DNA from: Nymphaea colorata | Taxonomy: Eukaryota; Streptophyta; Magnoliopsida; Nymphaeales; Nymphaeaceae | Reading direction: 5' to 3' | Assembly (NCBI RefSeq): GCF_008831285.2 | Contig: NC_045148.1 | Span: 15,170,802 to 15,234,801, forward strand | Length of the DNA stretch: 64,000 nt | In this document: in pieces, positions 50,050-62,523 of the stretch | How the letters are laid out: every line of letters starts with the position of its first letter | Position numbering within the stretch: position 1 is the first letter of the stretch | The notes under the pieces: model-generated | Databases searched by the model: none | The model's input: the letters and a program-made list of their open reading frames with translations, nothing else | Told to the model about the DNA's origin: nothing | Position numbers and translations under genes: made by a program

Positions 50050-53000
50050 GTGAGTCTCTCTCTCTCTCTCTCCCTCTGGCTAGGGAAAATTTTCTTTGGA
50101 AAACGTGAGACAACATGCATTGTTTCATCAAACTCTTGAGTGCGGCCCATCTCCCGCGAGTATCGGCCACCTCGTGTTGTGGCTTAACCTCATGTTTGCA
50201 CTCATTTTTACAAAAAAAAAAAAAAAAGAAACATTTCTTCTTGATACATGTTTCTGTGCGCTTTGGGTGATACATCAAGTTACTTAATTCGAAGTATGAG
50301 GGTGGTTTTTGAATCCAATGCCCGGTGTGGCCAATTCCCATCAGAAGCTTTTCCGATAAAAGGTAAGGCGTTCCTCGTCGTCGCAGTTCTAGAAGACAGA
50401 AGCGTAATCAACTTTACATTTTGTGGCTGAATCTCGCACTCATCACGAGCCGGCTTAGTCGTCGAACCTACCTTCATGGGCAACGTAATGCGGAGGTCCC
50501 GCTTACATGAGATTGAACTCACCATGGGTGACTGCGATCGACGGCCCACGTTGGATATCCAACTATAGCATGGGCCCCGCACCCCCCTCCACATCGACGC
50601 TCACAAGTCACAAGCGACTGATTAGAAGGTGGGTAAAGGAAGGTGTGGAAGTTTCTGCTCGGCCCACCGGCTCGGTGGTGAATAACGCAGTCTCTTGTAG
50701 CTGTGCGATTATTGAGGGTGAGTCACCAAACTCATCGCCGCTAGGACTAGGTCGCTAGCTCATGTCATTTTTTTAGAAAATAGTTTCTCACCTACGTCCC
50801 CAACTACTTATTTATTATGTATGAAAATTATGCTCTCTTTAGCAATATATTATTGCCCCATCATGAAGGTTTCATTGACTTGTCCACGCTTATCTCTTGT
50901 TTCCAGCTTGACCATTTCTTGATCTATACCAACTAGTTGAACAAATTCATGGATAAGTTATGAGGAGATGCCAACCTCTATCCTTGATATGCTCAGCTTC
51001 TAGATTTTCTGTAGATGTAAATTCTTCCTTGTTCTTAGTGTCCAAGTATGTCAACGCAGTCATGTGGATTAAGGAAAATTACATATTTGCACTTGAAAGT
51101 TTTGTATGTGTTTTATCTTTGATCTTGGACGACTCTGAAGGGAACCCAGACTTGAGAGCAGTATTAAAATTTGTGGTGTTTTACCACTCAGACCCAAAGG
51201 TTGTGCATTTATAGCTTTGCCCTGCCAAGAAATTGACGATCGTAAGGACCATCACTTACTACGTGAGTTGACAGCCACAACCTACCTCACTGCTTTAACT
51301 TTTTCCTTACTCCTTGTTTCAGCTTCTCCAACGGGCGCCATGCCGCCACCTGCTCTTCAAAAGTTGGCATTTCTATAGCCAGAGACTAGAAAGAAATCTA
51401 TAAATTTGTCGATTTCGTAGAATACATGCCAGACGGGTTTTAAATTCGTGATGTCCTATCCACTTGGCAGGGTTTACAAGACAATTGAACTTCACTAGAT
51501 CAGTGGAGCTATTAGAAGCCTTTCATTTAAAGCTCTCTTCGCCCTCAGTCCTCACCTTACGTGAGTCTGTTTTGAGCACCTTATGGTTTCAAACTTAGTA
51601 GTTTAAAGTGATCATCTCCCGATGCACATCTTATCTCAGTCATGGGGTTCTTGATTTGATTACCTTGGGGTTTGGTATTGCTAATAATAAAATACACTGC
51701 TGTTTGTATCTACTACAGTACTACTTGACTTTTTATTTAAGGGTTACCTGCTTCGAGTTGGGCTGAATCTGGAAGGTAAAGTGGTAGTCATCCATAAAAT
51801 TGTAACACAAGCTGTGGATGGGCCTCTTGGTGATCTGATATTTCAAGTGGTCTGCTCTTCAAAGGTTCTTTGCACACGCAGGCTTGTGTGTGGTTTCTTG
51901 GTCTGTGTGAGGAAATGTTGCGTGCAAAGCATTTGATGTGAATACTGTTTAGTGAAGTTCTTTAAAACTTCAGGAATAATATTGCACAGATGCAAGTGAA
52001 TACACAAAATATATTAATGAAGGTAGAGTGATCATTTATAAATGAGGTTAAATTAACTAATATTGCAGCTTTTGATAAATAAGTAAATAAATAAATAAAT
52101 ACAAGGCAGAATAGTGCATGAAGCAGGCAGAATAGTGTATGAAGCTGGTGAGGAGCCAACACTGGTTAGGTTAACATTTATATAATTAGTTAGTACTAGT
52201 GTTAGGTAGGATTTCTTATATGTAGCATCAACATACTTAGATATTAAATATTCTGTAGAACCCACAGGTGTCCGATTGTAATTTCACGTTTGCCCTTCGT
52301 TTTTGTTGCCGGTTTTACTTTTCCTTACGATTTTAGGCCAAAGTTCTATCTTCGTTGTTGCTTAAAAAAAAATTATTTTAACTCTAGTTGAGGATGCTGG
52401 TGGAGGGAAGAAAACGATTCTTTTATGTACAGGTGAAAAGGAAAAATTGAGCTTTCTGAAACCAATCTTCTATGTGTTCGAAATGCAAACATAGTTGGAC
52501 GTGAAGCCTCTTTTTGACAGTCAGAAAAATTGAGGTGCCTATCAACAAAATCGTAAATATGCGGCTTACTATCTAAGTATGGTCCGAGGCGACCCATTAG
52601 CACGAACCCCTGGGGTCTGTAGTAGAGACGGTGCGTCTGTGTTGCTGTGGTTTTGGAAGTGGAGTGATGTTGATGAGGCGAGGATTGTTTCTATTAAATA
52701 GCAGGAGCCTGTGCTTGAGTCTTCTTCAAGGCTCGTGTTCGTATGAACCCAAAAGGTTTAGTCAATTTTCCCTTTTGGTACGCAAAAAAGGAGAGAAAGA
52801 AAAGAAGAGGAAGCCGAGACTACTGGTGGTTAATCCATAAGTTTTCTAAGGTGAAGTCACAGGGGAATCTACCACTCCCCATTTCAACCTTTCGGCCAAG
52901 ACAATGCAATATTCGGGTCTGAACTCGTTTAGTCTTGATAGGTGAGTGGGGCCATTGCGGGTCAAGCTTCTAATCTTTTTCTGAGTGGGGCCATTGCGGG

Positions 53001-53542
53001 TCAAGCTTCTAATCTTTTTCTTTCTTTTTTTCTAGGTTTCTGACAACGGATGTGATTAGAGAAAAAGTAGAAATCATTAATTGTCTCAAATAATTTTCAT
53101 GAAAATTTTTATGTCAATATTACAAATTCAAAGTGGGGTTTATGTGCGTCCACAAATATTTTAGAAAATTGAGATTTTATAAAATTGAGTAACACCGGTC
53201 ACATGGTTCTCCAACAATGTGAAAAGGGAAGGCTTCCCACTTTGAAAAGGTGCATGACAGGACAAAAGATTGTATCAAATTGGCCCCCCGACAAATCTTC
53301 TGCGTCTTCGAACACCGTTTCCTGTATTTGTTACACATAATTCGAAATGTCCCTCCCTCTCAAGTCGCCGTGACTCAAATGGCCCTCCTTCCTCCAAGGG
53401 CCCCCACGAACGTTCAACGACAGAATTGACCGACTTCCCCTGCCGTCTCGTTTCTTTGGTCATACCTGCCGAGTAATGATGTGAAGAGACTCTTCTTAAA
53501 TCTTTCAATCTTTCTTCTCGTGGCTACCGGAGGAGACAAGCC
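50050..53542. other. Between ectodomain exons B and C
   Basis: No exon recognised. Holds a 39-bp exact tandem duplication at 52943-53020, a smaller one near 52102-52147 (GGCAGAATAGTG units) and otherwise AT-rich sequence. Probably intron for A and B transcripts and promoter for C. Confidence 0.55.
52943..53020. repeat. 39-bp tandem duplication
   Basis: Two exact copies of a 39-bp unit starting TGAGTGGGGCCATTGCGGGT, about 520 bp upstream of exon C. Confidence 0.9.
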
Positions 53543-54299
53543 ATGTCTTTGCGCGTCTTTCGTTTCTTTCTTTTCCCTGCTCTTGTGATTAATCTTTTCC
53601 TGGCTGCTACAGTCGTGTCCAATCTCAGCAGTACGAATTTCTGTAGTTCTCCTTTCAACTGCAGCAACTCAACTCCAATTCTCTTCCCCTTCAGTTCTCT
53701 CAATTCTTCTTGCTGTGTCAACCTCATATCATGCAACGGGAACGTCACTAAGATTCGTCTATTCGACAGCGATTTCATTGTTAAAAGAATTACATACCTT
53801 GATCGTAGCATGGAAGTTCGCTACCCTGATTCGTATGAGACAAAACTTTGCTCATCACCTCAAAACTTCACCTTCTCTGGAAGACTCCTTACTAGTGGTT
53901 TCCGGCTCTCTGGTGTCAACCTTACCTTCTTCAAGTGCAATGCTGCTAATGATTGGCTTCTGCGACCTCCGTCCTCATGGAAGAGAAAAGACTGTGCTGA
54001 TGGCTCTTTGCTGTATTATTATTACAGTCCACAGGAACAGATAAAGCTGCCTCTTGATGTCCATCGCATCAATTGTCCTATGTATGAAATCCCTGCTGGT
54101 GTTGAGGAGTCCGTGTCTGCAAACCTTTCTGCCATATTGAGTGGTGGATTTTTTCTTCGCTGGAGGTTTGATTGCCTCAAGTGTAATACCAGTGGGGGCC
54201 AGTGTGTATTTGGAGAGGATGATGCCCCTGCTTGTTACTGCAAAGATGGATTAGTGCACCAAAAAAATTGTTCTGACGGATCACCTTCAAAATCAGCTG
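53543..54299 (+). CDS. LRK10L: Ectodomain exon C of the LRK10L gene
   Basis: 252 codons plus one base, ending SPSKSA plus G before a GTAGCC donor in phase 1. More diverged from A and B than they are from each other in the GUB_WAK cysteine pattern. Confidence 0.88.
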
Positions 54300-56764
54300 G
54301 TAGCCTGATATACTTCTGCTTCTCGAGTTCTGTTACCATCATAGCTTCCACCTTGATCACACACATTACACCAGTGGGGCACAATAAAATTTTGCTTTCT
54401 ATTTGGAAGGATACCTGTACTGACTGATTATTAGGTGGTTCTGCCCATTTGTAGGTGTATTCGTATAGATTAGCATTGTCACCGTAATGGAACAGGATCA
54501 TATGTAAGTGCTTTCATGGTCAACCCAGCCTGTCCTAGAAAGCTGTTTTCCCAGCCCTGAGAAAGTCTAAAAAAAAATTAACTTCGTTCTACATAACTGC
54601 TCTAGAGAGAGAGAGAGTACCAGGTGTTCACTTGTGCATGATATCTTCTCCTGGCACATGTCCTCTATTTTTGTTAATTTACTTGACCTACTCTGTAGAG
54701 AAAATTTAACACTGCTCTTTGGACCCTGCTTGGTTTGAGGTTTCTTAATGTTTCACATGTTGATGACAAATCCTGCATGACGTTGTTGAGACCATCTTTA
54801 CCTTCATGAACCATCACCCATGAGTTTTGCATCTCGAAAAATCTTGGGGTATTCGGTGTATAATGCCTGGTAAAAGGACCATTTTATACATTTAGATTGA
54901 ATGCTTTTTTTCCTTTGTAAACTCTTTTAGTACGTGTGAGCATTCTACAGCTAAGCCTTCCGGATTTTTGGGGGCATAAAGAAGGGGATCAGTCATTGCT
55001 AGTTTGCTACGCTGCAGGCCTGCAAAATTTGTTTGTTTCTTTAATATGCAATATTCACCAATAACATGACGATACTTTGAATTGTTGTGCATTTGACAAA
55101 TGGGTTTGCAGCGAGATGCTTGCTTCCATTCCTAGCAGTTTGTTATCGTTTGTAGATGTTTACTTTTGATACTTGTTACAGTTGATTATCTATATAATGA
55201 GTTGTGCAATGTCTTAATACTTTATTTTTTCCAAATCCAGGAAATAGGAGCAAGAGCAAAATAATTATAGGTAAGCACCTGCAGCATGTATTTGTTACAA
55301 TGTGTGTCCTGTTTACTCTACATCAAAATGGCCCCTCAAAGGCTCAAATACAAGCCCAGGCCTGCTTGGAGTTAATCTGCTAACTCTAAAACATTGACAT
55401 GGTAGCATGACCATGGCATTTTGGCATCCATGGACCACCACAAAAGAGTCTGATTTGCTGGGTCTCTCCAAAGCCCTATGCATTGCAAAAGTCGCTACAG
55501 AAAAACGGAATTCTTCTGTTTTTTTTTTCTGCCATGAGTATTAACCTTCTTTTTTATGTGCACAGGCGTGGTTTCAGCTTCTAGCAGTTTTCTGCTGGCA
55601 ATCATAGGTTTCTTCGTCTGGCGCTGTCTTGGTAAGAAACGAACACCTTCTTCCAAGGGATTCTTAACTCGATCCTTTTCGTCCTCCAAAACCTCAAGCA
55701 CAATTGATATGGAAAGCAGAAGCTTCCACCAAAGGTGTGCTGGCCGTGTCACCATCTTCACATACAAGGAGCTGGAAGAAGCCACCCACAATTTCAGTCC
55801 CTCAAATGAGCTTGGTGATGGAGGATTTGGTGCAGTCTATCTTGGAAACCTCCATGATGGTCGTAAAGTGGCTGTGAAAAAACTTTATGAGAACAACTAC
55901 AAGCGCGTTGAGCAATTCATGAATGAAATTGCCATCCTCTCTGGCATCAGCCACCCAAATCTTGTTTGCCTCTATGGATGCACTTCGCGCCATAGCAGAG
56001 AGCTGCTTTTGGTATATGAGTATGTGAACAATGGGACAGTTGGAGACCATATTCATGGCATGCGTTCTAGTGGAGGGCATCTGACATGGAAGGTGAGATT
56101 GAACATAGCTGTTGAAACTGCAGGGGCATTAGCCCATTTGCACGGGCTTGAACCACCAATCATTCACAGGGATGTTAAGACCAACAACATACTACTTGAC
56201 AGAGATTTCCATGTTAAAGTGGCCGACTTTGGCCTGTCACGCTTGTTCCCACTTGACGTGACGCATGTCTCAACTGCTCCTCAGGGGACACCGGGCTATG
56301 TTGATCCTGACTATCACAAGTGCTACCAGTTAACAGAAAAAAGTGATGTTTACAGCTTTGGTGTAGTACTTGCAGAACTAATCTCTTCGTTGCCTGCTGT
56401 TGATATCAGACGGCACAGGCATGAGATAAATCTTGCCAATTTGGCCGTTAATAAGATCAACAATCATGAATTGCATGAATTTGTTGATTCTTCACTTGAG
56501 TTTGAGACTGATGAGTGGGTAAATCGAACTGTAAGAGCTGTTGCGGAGCTGGCATTCAGGTGTTTGGTACAAGAGAGGGAAATAAGGCCAACAATGGACG
56601 AAGTTGCTGAAACATTGAGGCAGATCCAGTCGGGTGAGTGTGAATCAGACAAGGTGGCATTGTCACCAGAGAAAGAAACTGGTGCATTGCTGAAGCCTAC
56701 CTCACCCAAATCTGTTACAGATCAATGGCCGAGCCACTACACTACGCCTAATAATAGTGGGTAA
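53543..56764 (+). CDS. LRK10L: LRK10L1-type receptor-like protein kinase, three exons (53543-54299, 55241-55270, 55566-56764)
   Basis: The joined frame gives 661 residues, the usual size. Signal peptide (VFRFFLFPALVINLFLAATV); a divergent GUB_WAK domain (FCSSPFNCSNSTPILFPFSS); a WAK-associated Cys domain (CLKCNTSGGQCVF...CYCKDG); a membrane helix about residues 260-283 (VSASSSFLLAIIGFFVWRCL); and a kinase from about 327. Kinase residues present: glycine loop GDGGFGAV (346), Lys 367 in VAVKK, HRD Asp 465 in IIHRDVKTNNILL, DFG Asp 483, and GTPGYVDPDY in the activation segment. It is an RD kinase and should be active. Plasma membrane Ser/Thr kinase; the family is linked to ABA/drought and pathogen responses. 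The ligand is unknown; pectin-like binding is inferred from the domain only. Confidence 0.9.
55241..55270 (+). CDS. LRK10L: 30-nt symmetric exon of the LRK10L gene
   Basis: Encodes (G)NRSKSKIII, the basic linker and first residues of the membrane helix, between TCCAG and GTAAGC. Phase 1 on both sides, so it can be skipped without a frame change. Confidence 0.8.
55566..56764 (+). CDS. LRK10L: Transmembrane and kinase exon of the LRK10L gene
   Basis: Begins after TGCACAG in phase 1, encodes the membrane helix, juxtamembrane Ser-rich segment and whole kinase domain, and ends NNSG-TAA. It is the only kinase exon in the window. Confidence 0.92.
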
Positions 56765-57412
56765 GGTTTTGATGCCATTATTACCGAGGGAACAGCTTTG
56801 GAGCTCATGGAGAATTCTGCATACAGGCTTTCTTTCTCTGTACATAGGAGTCATTATACTACTCTTACTACTTGCGTTTTAGCGCTTATACACAGTAATA
56901 ATTAGTTGAAATGTTAACTTTATTGCTTGTATAGGTCAATATTCAGTTCAATATTAAGTTATCAATCATTTCAACTATCTCTCCTTCTCTCTCCCCCTCT
57001 CTGTAATATCCAGAGATATAGAAATGAAGATGTGAACGAAGTGAGTGGCAAATTGATTCGATCCATCAGGGGTGGAAAAATGCCGTGTATTATATACTAT
57101 TTATTTTCTATTAATTTGAAATGTTTTTGAAAGTTTCCTTATTTTTATTTATTTTTTTGTGTTTTCCCATTTTTTAAAAAAGTGAACACGATAGCATTTA
57201 TTTTTGCCTAATTCATGAGCGATTCAGCTGAATCTAATGATTTGTTTCAATTTCCAGTTTCCGCAATGCTGGCGATGTTTTACCCATTGTTCACCTTTTC
57301 CGGATGTCTGGTTTTGCATGGATCCCAAACCAACCACGTGAAAAATCCTATCGAAATATCTAAGCACATGAACTAGGCGTACGTAATACATAATGTAAAA
57401 TAAATGGAGGTG
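56765..57412. other. LRK10L 3' flank
   Basis: Probably 3' UTR at first (AATAATTAG near 56900), then AT-rich spacer up to the CTAAG duplication of the gypsy element. No gene seen. Confidence 0.5.
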
Positions 57413-57417
57413 CTAAG

Positions 57418-57823
57418 TGTCAGGGGCTGACAACTTTGGCCCGTGCGGCGCGACAAGAACCTGATTGCCACAAGACTTCAAACCGTTGAATGGGGCGCAA
57501 AGGTGGTTTGAGAAAACGAGTGTACAAAGAATGCTTATGAATAAAGAAATCTCGCAATGTATTCGCCTGAAAAATTAGTACATCACGAGAAAGATAAGCA
57601 AGGAGAATGATCTCGACTTTACTTATATAGGATGGCCGAGGCCTCTTACAGGATTCTCATGCCGACCACCCAAAACAAGAAATCCCAATACTTGACACTT
57701 AGACCGGTGGGAGGGTACTCCCTTACAAGTAAACATGCATAAGCAAATGATTCAACATAAGCAAAGGAAGCACAATGCAAAATAAAGCAAAGGACTGTAC
57801 AAACTCCCAGACATAGGAGAACA
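57418..57823 (-). repeat. 3' LTR of the right gypsy element
   Basis: 406 bp, TGTCAGGGGC to GGAGAACA on the plus strand. Aligns without gaps to 62524-62929. Confidence 0.95.
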
Positions 57824-57837
57824 GACTCCCCCTTCAA
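57824..57837 (-). other. Polypurine tract of the right gypsy element
   Basis: Minus strand TTGAAGGGGGAGTC directly precedes the 3' LTR. Confidence 0.85.
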
Positions 57838-57839
57838 GT

Positions 57840-60800
57840 CATGTGCCGTCCTCGGCGCCAGCAGTTTCATGATAGGCCTTGACTTCCAGCGGGTAGCGCT
57901 GCTTCATGCGGAATGCATACTCTCAGGTGGGGTTGTGTTCGCCTATCCACTTCACTTGGTACTTTTTCGGCTCCCCCAAATAGTTTGTCTTGTGCCGAAA
58001 AATCTCCTCCATCTGACGGTCCGCCGCTCGCTTGGTCGACGGGGCTCACTGCAGGATCGAGTCTCGCTCTGGAACGCTTCTCTCGGGGTCTTCCTCATCG
58101 ACATAGAAGGGCTTCAGGTTACAAACATGGAACACTGAATGCACCTTAAAGTCTGGCTGCAAGTCTAGCTTGTAGGCTAGCTTTCCGATTCTCTTCAGCA
58201 CTGTGAAGGGTCCCTCATACTTGCGGATCAATGACCTGTGTCGACCATGGAAAATGTCCATGCGATCAGGATAGAGCTTCACGAGGACTTGATCACCCAC
58301 TCGGAATTCCATTGGCCTTCGATTCCGATCTGCAAACTTTTTCATCTTTTTTGCGGCCTTGTGTAAGAACGCCTTAGCCATTTCCATCTGTTCCTGCCAA
58401 TCGCGAACAAACTGGTAGGCAAAAGTGAGTCTTCCCTTTTCTTGGGCTGCAAGGGTATGTGGCATCAACGGCTGTTGTCCAGTGGCTATCGAATGGACTA
58501 TGTCCAGAAGACTCGCTCTTCTACAAATTGTAGCAAAATTGAGCTACATCCAATAATTTCACCCAATCCTTTTGATTCGCACTGACATAGTGTCAAAGGT
58601 ATTGTTCCAACAATTCGTTGATTCGTTCAGTTTGGCCGTCCGTTTGAGGGTGAAAACTTGTTGAGAATAATAAATCCGAACCCAACAAACGAAATACTTC
58701 GCACCAAAATTTTCCTGTGAAGCGAGCGTCCCGATCACTGACAATGCTTTTCGGCACGCCCCAATGCTTGACTATATGCTTTATGAACAACTCTGCCGTC
58801 TTCTCCGCAGTAGAGTCTGGGATGAAGGTGGCATACTTTGAAAATCTATCCACAACTATAAGGATGAAGCTGAAGCCATCAACTTTGGGCAAGCTGATGA
58901 TGAAGTCCATGGAGAGGCATTCCCACGGACGTTCTGGAATAGGAAGAGGCTCCAGGAGACCGGCAGGCTTCTGGTTTGTTCCCTTGTCTTGCTGACAGAT
59001 CAAACATGTTTTCACATAGGCTTCAACGTCGTCGCACATCTGTGGCAAGTAGTAGCCACGTTCGAGCAGTGCCAGTGTCCGCTCCTGGCCAGGATGACCA
59101 ACCCACAACGAGTCATGACACTCCTTCAGCAACTCTCTTCGGATATTGCCCCATCTAGGCACGAACACTCGTCCGCCTTTTGCCATCAAAAGTCCATCTT
59201 GTAGCCAGAATCGTCGCATCTTTTCCGCCTCCGTTGTTTCGACCAAGTGCTTGGCCACTAGATCCTGCTTCATGCCTTCTCAAATCCACCCGAGAAGAGC
59301 ACCATCGAGTTGCGTTTCGGATGATGCTGTCTGGGTAGCTGCCAACTCCGCCTTTCGACTCAGTGCATCGGCTACGACGTTTGTCTTCCCTGCCTTGTAC
59401 TCTAAGGCGAAATCGAATTCTGCACGGAATTCCTGCCATCGAGCCTGCTTCGGACTCAACTTCTTTTGAGTTTGGAAGTAGCTTGTGGCTACATTATCAG
59501 TCTTTACCACAAACTGGGACTCCAATAAGTAATGCCTCCATGTGCGAAGACAATGAATAATGGCCGTCATTTCCCTTTCGTGCACGGAGTACTGTCGCTC
59601 CGCGTCTTTCAGCTTCCGACTCTCATAGACGACTGGATGACCTTCCTGCATCAAAACTCTGCCAATGGCAAAATCTGATGCATCCGTGTGGACTTCAAAT
59701 TTCCTTGCGTGGTTGGGCAACCTGAGCACAGGCTCCTGCGTCAGGGCCCTCTTGTACTTCTCAAAGGCGTCTTCTTCGAGCTCTTCCCAAGCCCAAGTTC
59801 GGTTTTTCTTTAGCAAATCAGTGAGAGGCGCAGTTATCAAAGAATACCCCTCAATGAATCGTCGATAGTAATTTGCCAAACCGAGAAAAGAACGTAGTTC
59901 TGGTACATTGGTTGGCGGTTTCCATTCTTGAATTGCCCTTACCTTTTCTATGTCCATTCGCAGCTGACCTTTTCCCACAATGTGACCGAGAAAACTGATT
60001 TCCGGTTGGCCGAATAGGCACTTCTCGCGCTTCACATAGAGTTCGTTTTCCTCCAATACATTGAACACTGTCCGCAAGTGTTCCACATGGTCCCTCATGG
60101 AGCTGTTGTACACTACAATGTCATCAAGATAGACTACCACGAACTTATCTAAGTACATATAGAATATCTTGTTCATTAGAGTCGAAAAAGTGGCTGTGGC
60201 ATTCGTCAACCCGAACGGCATTACCAAGAATTCAAAGGCATCGTAGCGAGTGACGCAAGTGGTCTTTGGCTCGTCGCCGTCAACAATCCGAACTTGCCAA
60301 TATCCTGATTTGAGGTCTAACTTGAAAAACACTTGAGCTTCGCCCAGTTGATCAAACAGATCTGCAATCAAAGGTAAGGGGTACTTGTTCTTCACCGTTA
60401 CCTTGTTCAACGCCCGAAAATCTACACATAGCCTTTTGGAGCCGTCATGCTTCGCTTGGAATAACACTGGTGCACCAAAAGGAGCTTTGGAGGGTCTGAT
60501 TATACCTCCAGCTAGCATCTCGTCCAACTGTCGCCGAAGTTCTTTTGATTTTGCAGGGGCCATTCGATATGGTGCCATTGCTGGGGGTTTGGCACTAGGA
60601 AGGAGTTCGATGGCATGATCCACCTCATGTCGAGGTGGCAGCCATCTAGGGAGCTTTGTAGGCATTGTTCATGCGAATTCCGCTAAGACAGGCGCAAGCG
60701 CCTCTGGGACCAAACCAGGGGAGTCATTAGTCACTTCCCTGATTGCCACCAAGTACGTCTCTTTGCCGTGCTTGAGGCCTTTCTTCAACTGAAGGGCAGA

Positions 60801-61193
60801 TATCATTGCGGCTTTGCCCTTATCCCTCTTTATCGATGTTACTAGAACCATACAAGGGGACTTCTCGTCCATGATACTGATACTGCGTAGGTGCGGCATT
60901 GGAACCATTTTCGTTGTACTGAGGAGCTCAATGCCTAGGATCATCCGAAAATCATCCATCAGGACCACTGAGAAGTTGACTCTTCCTGGCCAACTCTCAA
61001 TCTTTACAACCGCATCACGGGCCACTCCGTGGATGGGTTTGGCCTCTGAGTTCACTGCCTTCATGCGTAACTCTCCCCTCTCAAGGGTTAGGCTTAGTCT
61101 CATTGCCTCCTCAATTGAGACAAAGTTATGCGTGGCTCCCGTGTCTACCATAGCCAGGGTAGGCCTTCTATTTACCAGGATTTCCAAGTACAT
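57840..61193 (-). pseudogene. Pol of the right gypsy element with chromodomain
   Basis: Protease (AMVDTGATHNFV, near 61150); RT ([27 protein letters not shown], catalytic [11 protein letters not shown] near 60110); RNase H ([26 protein letters not shown]); integrase (H2C2 ending CLICQQDKG, core IVVDRFSKYATF, VSDRDARF, HPQTDGQTE, 59273-58593); C-terminal GPF/Y-like module (FRVGDQVLVKLYPDR...YEGPFTVLKRIGKLAYKL, 58468-58046); and a chromodomain remnant YQVKWIGEHNPT*EYAFRMK (about 57980-57890), where TGA replaces the Trp of the family WE motif. Stops also lie near 60667, 59277 and 58590. Same decay level throughout. Confidence 0.88.
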
Positions 61194-61194
61194 G

Positions 61195-62421
61195 AGCTCG
61201 TTAGAAGGTAGCGAGTCACCTTCACTTTTTCCTCCCTTTTTATGGTGTTCTGAAGTTGAAGTGTGCCCATCTTTGGTCCTTCCCCTTCTTCACCTTGTGC
61301 CGCATTAGCAGATTGCCTTAAAGAGCTTGCTTGATTGTCCATGTTTACACGCTTTGGATATTGCCTCCCTAAGTGATTACCATCGCAAAACCAACATTTC
61401 AACATTCTATTATGAGAGTTGTCGTTTTTGCAAAAGAAAGTTCTTCTTTCGACTTGGCATTGAGTTGATGGTTCATCTTTCCGTTCCCTTCGATCCTCTT
61501 TCTTTCCTCCATGGTCAGACTTCTTCAACGGCTTGAAGGTGTTAGTGTAGCTCTTGCGCTGAGTATCAACCAAACGTTCTGCTACCACATAAGCATCCAT
61601 CAAGGTCTCTGGATTACTTCTTTCCACTTCAGATTGTACTCACGACTGAAGTCCCAAAATAAACCAGTTCAATTTATCTTGTTCTTGCATATCAGACACA
61701 TCTAACATCAGCATCTGATAGGTCCTCACGTAATCTCACAAGGATCCGGTATGTTCAGTTCACCAACCATTCGATAGGCATGGCGTGTCGCATTCGGAGG
61801 CATGAAGTAAGTTCTTAACTCTTGCTGAAAATCATCGAAAGTGTCTATTGTGCAGATCCCCTTCTGAATGTCGAGCCTTTTCTTTCTCCACCATGCCGCA
61901 ACATCGCCCTCTAGCAACATAGTTGTAGTCTTGACTTGAAGGTTGTCCCCCATAACGCCTTGCAAGTCCAGGTAATACTATACTTGGAGTAAAAAGTTGT
62001 CGATCACTCGACTATCCCGAGTTTCGTTGTATTTAACTGGTCTCTGAACGTCGACCCTCGCTGGCCGATCGTCACCTCCACCTACAGAGATCTGTCGCTG
62101 TAGTGTGCGGTTCTTTACCTGAAGTTTCTTGACTTCAGCCTGTAACGCGGTCACTGTGTCAGTCAGTGCCCGATTCATGGCCACTAGGTCGGCCACTTGT
62201 TCCCGCAGTACCTTCATCTCGTCCTTCATTTCTCCGAAGGACTCAGCTGCATTACTCAACGCTTTTTCATGAGTAGTTACGTCGGTAGCCAGCTTGTTCA
62301 CCATCTCGGTCAGGTCTTCCTGACACTGGGATGTACCAATCTCGTCAGAATGGGCTACCCCATTGCCTTTGGCAGTTCGCAGATTGTATTGAGTCGCCAG
62401 AGCTTCTTCCTCTTCGATCAC
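61195..62421 (-). pseudogene. Gag of the right gypsy element
   Basis: Starts MIEEEEALATQYNLRTAKGN with a long heptad-like coiled coil (about 62310-62090). The capsid motif EGDVAAWWRKK follows (near 61900), then FQQELRTYFMP, a Lys/Arg-rich tract and a degenerate knuckle CWFCDGNHLGRQYPK (near 61390), where Tyr stands in place of the last Cys. Stops at 61975 and near 61730 and a shift near 61195 break the frame. Confidence 0.85.
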
Positions 62422-62507
62422 AATCGTCGGAAGTCTCTTTCAATCAACGTTCGTCTGCGTGTAGTTCTACATTGACTATCCAACGCTTCCCCAGATTGAG
62501 ACGAACC

Positions 62508-62521
62508 TGGCTCTGATACCA
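62508..62521 (-). other. Primer-binding site (tRNA-iMet) of the right gypsy element
   Basis: Minus strand TGGTATCAGAGCCA, two bases inside the 5' LTR. Confidence 0.9.
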
Positions 62522-62523
62522 GT

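Noticed and set aside
49736-50341. 201-residue minus-strand ORF
   Set aside because: Antisense to exon B; no family features.
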